From: JAUZPB01 sp050262615 | Lineage (GTDB): Bacteria > Bacteroidota > Ignavibacteria > Ignavibacteriales > SURF-24 | Length of the DNA stretch: 7,993 nt | Direction of reading: 5' to 3' | Assembly: GCA_050262615.1 (NCBI GenBank) | Contig: JBLNEL010000482.1 | Coordinates: 1 to 7,993 of the forward strand | In this document: positions 6,801 through 7,993 of the stretch, one piece after another | How the letters are laid out: every line of letters starts with the position of its first letter | Position numbering within the stretch: position 1 is the stretch's first letter | Made by a program: the position numbers and the translations under genes | Notes under the pieces: generated by a model | Told to the model about the DNA's origin: nothing | The model's database searches: none | Seen by the model: the letters and a program-made list of their open reading frames with translations, nothing else

Positions 6801-7301
6801 CCTGGTAGTCCCTACGGTAAACCCTCTGACTATTGAACCACTTTTCTGGATTTCCGGACCGAAAATTGCATCAGGTGTAAGCGCACTTTTATCCCTTTGA
6901 ACAACTTTTATTGTATCTGAAATCCGGTCATCATATTTTACTATAATACTTCTTCTTTTGTATTCCTTTTTCAGGGAAGTCAGTAATGCTTTATAACTTA
7001 CAATTAATGTATCAAGTATAGAGTACTGGAGTGAATCTGAAAGTGAAATTGAAGTCGATAAAAATGAGATAGAATAATCCCTGCCAGCCAATAATTTCCC
7101 CTTTAATTTTACTGACTCGCTTCCGGGGAATATGTTAATGGCAGATAAAGGATACCTGTTTGTATAATTTATCAGAAATGTGTCGGTGACAGTTACTGAA
7201 TTATATTTATTCAGATCATTTGGATTTGTCTGTGCACTGATATTCTGAAATAAAATTATTAGGAAACTGGTGAACTGTATTAATTTTAGGAATTGGTTCA
7301 A
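3816..7301 (-). CDS. Large predicted outer-membrane beta-barrel protein, function unknown
   Basis: An exported protein of 1161 residues. Residues 1-23 form a signal peptide (hydrophobic FTSFLIILF core, cut likely at ISA|Q). The mature part has no cysteine, is rich in alternating polar/hydrophobic strands with Tyr/Phe/Arg girdles, and ends in AEIRAYF; the terminal Phe is the usual C-terminal signal of barrels inserted by BamA. A periplasmic-like N-terminal part (about 24-360) contains two related beta-motifs, GSExVxLxG...G..DYxI (60-78 and 303-324), flanking a probably highly conserved block (154-219: SGSIVRGFTVGTTRDF, AALTDENTPIQPEGN, LDKVFIEI). Many predicted strands follow from about 370 on, interrupted by an EF-hand-like loop at 847-858. 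The style recalls SprA/type IX secretion proteins, but I cannot assign it; no TonB box or plug is evident. The start is TTG (a stop lies two codons upstream and the next Met is residue 314), without a clear Shine-Dalgarno. Confidence 0.85.
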   Translation of the reverse strand: MNQFLKLIQFTSFLIILFQNISAQTNPNDLNKYNSVTVTDTFLINYTNRYPLSAINIFPGSESVKLKGKLLAGRDYSISFLSTSISLSDSLQYSILDTLIVSYKALLTSLKKEYKRRSIIVKYDDRISDTIKVVQRDKSALTPDAIFGPEIQKSGSIVRGFTVGTTRDFSLNSGLRLQLAGKLAEDIDIVAALTDENTPIQPEGNTERLDELDKVFIEIRHPNASGTFGDYDLKSKLGEFGAIDRKLQGLKGEIGIGNSRGTVAIAGSKGKFNNNQFTGQEGVQGPYRLSGTNGEREIIVIAGSEKVYLNGEEMKRGERNDYTIDYSTAEISFTPGRLITASSRISVDFEYTDRRYARNFFGTSFQTDQIDNKLKIKVNYFREGDNQDAPIDVSLSEEDKQILASAGNDRQNASKSGIVLAAPDSTGQIKGIYSKIDTVIDGKPFSYYRYTPGKGLYNINFSFVGLGKGDYSKESLGNYRFAGQGRGAYAPIILLPLPELKQTGNIALEVTPFKDISLNMEFAGSILNKNRFSILNDKNNIGSARNLSLVVKPKQVTIGKLSLGKVGLSYKDRYIQNKFSAIDRINEIEFSRNYNITNTPESNNEVLREAALSLLPTDNLNLNAMYGYLKRGEDFVSKRFVNDVKLSKKQDFNLDYKIDYVSSRNNNYSSNWFRQSGDAFYLFGKFKPSFSFLTEDKRDKLSDADSLIASSLKYYEIIPGIKILEINGFNISAQYSYREDSFADQGKLTKESSSSTQSYELGYSGIKEFASTLNFTFRERKYTEQFKKKGLSDNQTILVRSQNRFNFWQNIVNGELYYEGSTQRAARLERVFVKVQQGTGNYKYLGDLNNNGVSDQNEFEPTIYDGDYISLTLPTEQLYPVIDLRVNSRWHINFQNIFKEHTIVGFILSPLSTETAYRIEENSRETDYKKIYLLRMSSFLNDSTTIRGTNLFQQDVFLFENSNELSFRFRYSQNRSLTQFSDGSEKSYYRERSLRIKFKMIEEISNQTDIQNITDLASAPVSSNRSRDVLSNNLTTDFSYRPVKNVETGFKLSVSRSQDNHPSRPTIINQNAQTLRITLSFAETGRFRFEFERNELLSNTTTNYIPFELLRGNYLGKNYFWRVNLDYRIASNLQSTVSYDGRVQGLGSVINTARAEIRAYF
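4728..4763 (-). other. EF-hand-like calcium-binding loop in the large outer-membrane protein
   Basis: Residues 847-858 read DLNNNGVSDQNE, followed by FE. Asp1, Asn3, Asn5, Gly6, the hydrophobic residue at 7, Asp9 and Glu12 fit the canonical 12-residue EF-hand/dockerin loop. It follows a GTGNYKYLG turn, so it probably sits in an extracellular or periplasmic loop of the barrel. Only one copy is present and there are no dockerin helices, so this is a single calcium-binding loop and not a dockerin domain. Calcium binding itself is inferred from the pattern. Confidence 0.6.
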
Positions 7302-7355
7302 TCGCTATCTACAGATTTTTAGTTTGCTAAATCTAATGAGCAGGAAAAGAAAAGT

Positions 7356-7363
7356 CAAAGATA
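7356..7363 (-). promoter_or_regulatory. Possible Bacteroidota-type -7 element for the outer-membrane gene
   Basis: The minus strand reads TATCTTTG, a full match to the TAnnTTTG -7 consensus of Bacteroidota housekeeping promoters, 54 bases upstream of the TTG start at 7301. A TTG at the expected -33 distance (about 19 bases further) is not present; the nearest are 3 and 27 bases away. The evidence is therefore half a promoter. Confidence 0.35.
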
Positions 7364-7573
7364 AAACAATACTCCAGTTCCTGCTTCCTTCAATTAACGT
7401 AATATAAAAAAATGGAAATATCCTTCTGAATGTTTATAAAGATAAAACTTTATGTGGAATAGTTTAATACAAGTTATTATTTTATGTCACAGAAAAAAGG
7501 TTCATCCTCTGCATAGTTATAGGCCTGATAAATTCAGGGAATGAGAATTTATGCATTATTTTAACTCAAATAA

Positions 7574-7578
7574 AGGAG
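7574..7578 (+). promoter_or_regulatory. Ribosome binding site deciding the TTG start of the thioredoxin-like gene
   Basis: AGGAG (within AAAGGAG) lies seven bases before TTG at 7586. An in-frame TAA at 7571-7573 excludes any earlier start, and the first residues after the TTG form a signal peptide, so the TTG is very probably the true initiator. Confidence 0.75.
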
Positions 7579-7585
7579 AAGTTAC

Positions 7586-7993
7586 TTGAAAGCTATATTG
7601 ACCATAATAATTCTGTCTTCGTTTATAGCGCTTGAATCTGGCTATTGCCAGGGGAATAAGTCAAATCAGAGCAAGATTAGTCAGATAAGTCATTTGCCCA
7701 ACCGGGTAAAATTTGATCCATCCAGAGATGCAGAGAAAGATATAAAAGATGCTATTGCAGCGGCTGGTAAATTAGGGAAAAATATTCTTCTGGATGTTGG
7801 TGGTGAATGGTGTATCTGGTGCCACAGACTTGATAAACTATTTGAAGATAATAAGGATCTATCTGATTTTGAACATGAGAATTTTATTGTTGTAAAAGTA
7901 AATTACAGCAATGAGAACAAGAACGAGAAGGTTTTATCTAAATATCCCAAAGTAAGTGGCTATCCACACTTGTTTGTACTGGATAAGGATGGG
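7586..7993 (+). CDS. Exported thioredoxin-fold protein, N-terminal part
   Basis: The first 136 codons are present; the frame is open at the right edge. Residues 1-22 form a signal peptide (KAILTIIILSSFIAL core, probable cut at GYC|Q), so the protein acts in the periplasm or on the envelope. The thioredoxin-like domain begins near residue 41: DIKDAIAAAGKLGKNILLDVGGEWC matches the first strand and helix of the thioredoxin_7/DsbD-C-terminal type, the active site is WCIWC (Cys76, Cys79) followed by His80, and the cis-proline is in GYPHLF (Pro127). Both redox cysteines are there, so disulfide reduction or exchange activity is likely. The start is TTG with a strong Shine-Dalgarno. It is divergent from the large barrel gene, which has no cysteine and so cannot be its disulfide substrate. 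The specific role is unknown. Confidence 0.88.
   Translation, partial: MKAILTIIILSSFIALESGYCQGNKSNQSKISQISHLPNRVKFDPSRDAEKDIKDAIAAAGKLGKNILLDVGGEWCIWCHRLDKLFEDNKDLSDFEHENFIVVKVNYSNENKNEKVLSKYPKVSGYPHLFVLDKDG

Larger units (their letters stand above)
7302..7585. other. Divergent intergenic region
   Basis: These 284 bp separate two genes transcribed away from each other, so promoters for both should lie here. On the minus side one -7-like element is visible (separate entry). On the plus side I find no convincing promoter pair. Two small inverted repeats occur: ATAAAG-6-CTTTAT (7436-7453) and CCTGA-5-TCAGG (7524-7538). Both are short enough to be chance in AT-rich sequence. No small ORF with a ribosome binding site and no RNA gene is recognised. 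Confidence 0.6.

Noticed and set aside
7436..7453. ATAAAG/CTTTAT hairpin as a terminator or operator
   Set aside because: Six A/T-rich base pairs are expected by chance in this sequence, and the stem would be weak.
7586..7660. Lipoprotein signal (Cys21) in the thioredoxin-like protein
   Set aside because: The residues before the Cys (ESGY) do not form a lipobox; an ordinary signal peptidase cut before Gln22 fits better.
1..7993. CRISPR array, transposon ends, tRNA or rRNA genes, defence genes
   Set aside because: No spaced direct repeats, transposase-like frame, cloverleaf or rRNA core sequence was recognised; all long frames are accounted for by cellular genes.

Overview
The window is AT-rich bacterial DNA holding seven genes packed with short gaps or overlaps. 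Several traits point to the Bacteroidota/Ignavibacteriota/Chlorobiota side of the tree. These are low GC, exported proteins predicted to be cut just before a glutamine (ISA|Q, GYC|Q), a very large cysteine-free outer-membrane beta-barrel-type protein with a terminal phenylalanine, and a TAnnTTTG-like promoter element. Usable Shine-Dalgarno sequences and frequent GTG/TTG starts fit an Ignavibacteria-like genome better than a classical Bacteroidales one. This assignment is an inference; there is no rRNA or other marker here.

Six genes lie on the minus strand and read from right to left. First is a 1161-codon predicted outer-membrane protein of unassigned function (7301-3816). Next come a Nudix hydrolase of the NudB type (3700-3209), a PfkB-family sugar kinase (3086-2169), the methionine-salvage isomerase MtnA (2182-1166), the recombination mediator RecO (1173-436), and the start of a DegP/HtrA-type periplasmic serine protease that leaves the left edge (388-1). 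The kinase, mtnA and recO overlap by 14 and 8 bases. mtnA and recO have no Shine-Dalgarno of their own, so they look translationally coupled. The gaps elsewhere (115, 122 and 47 bp) leave room for internal promoters. A seventh gene, for an exported thioredoxin-fold protein with a WCIWC active site, is transcribed the other way from 7586 and leaves the right edge. A 284-bp divergent intergenic region separates it from the large gene.

Functionally the minus-strand run mixes envelope and housekeeping roles. The kinase-mtnA pair suggests handling of methylthioribose or a related ribose phosphate. RecO is standard RecFOR repair. The Nudix enzyme probably hydrolyses a nucleotide or pterin triphosphate. 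The two ends of the run (beta-barrel protein and HtrA) act in the envelope. The least explained item is the large surface protein: it has a duplicated beta-motif near its N-terminus, an EF-hand-like calcium loop deep in the barrel region, and some resemblance in style to SprA/type IX secretion proteins. The most notable non-coding signal is a perfect 20-bp palindrome followed by a T-run inside the htrA coding sequence. It would act as a terminator only for antisense transcription. I see no CRISPR array, insertion sequence, tRNA, rRNA or clear phage gene.
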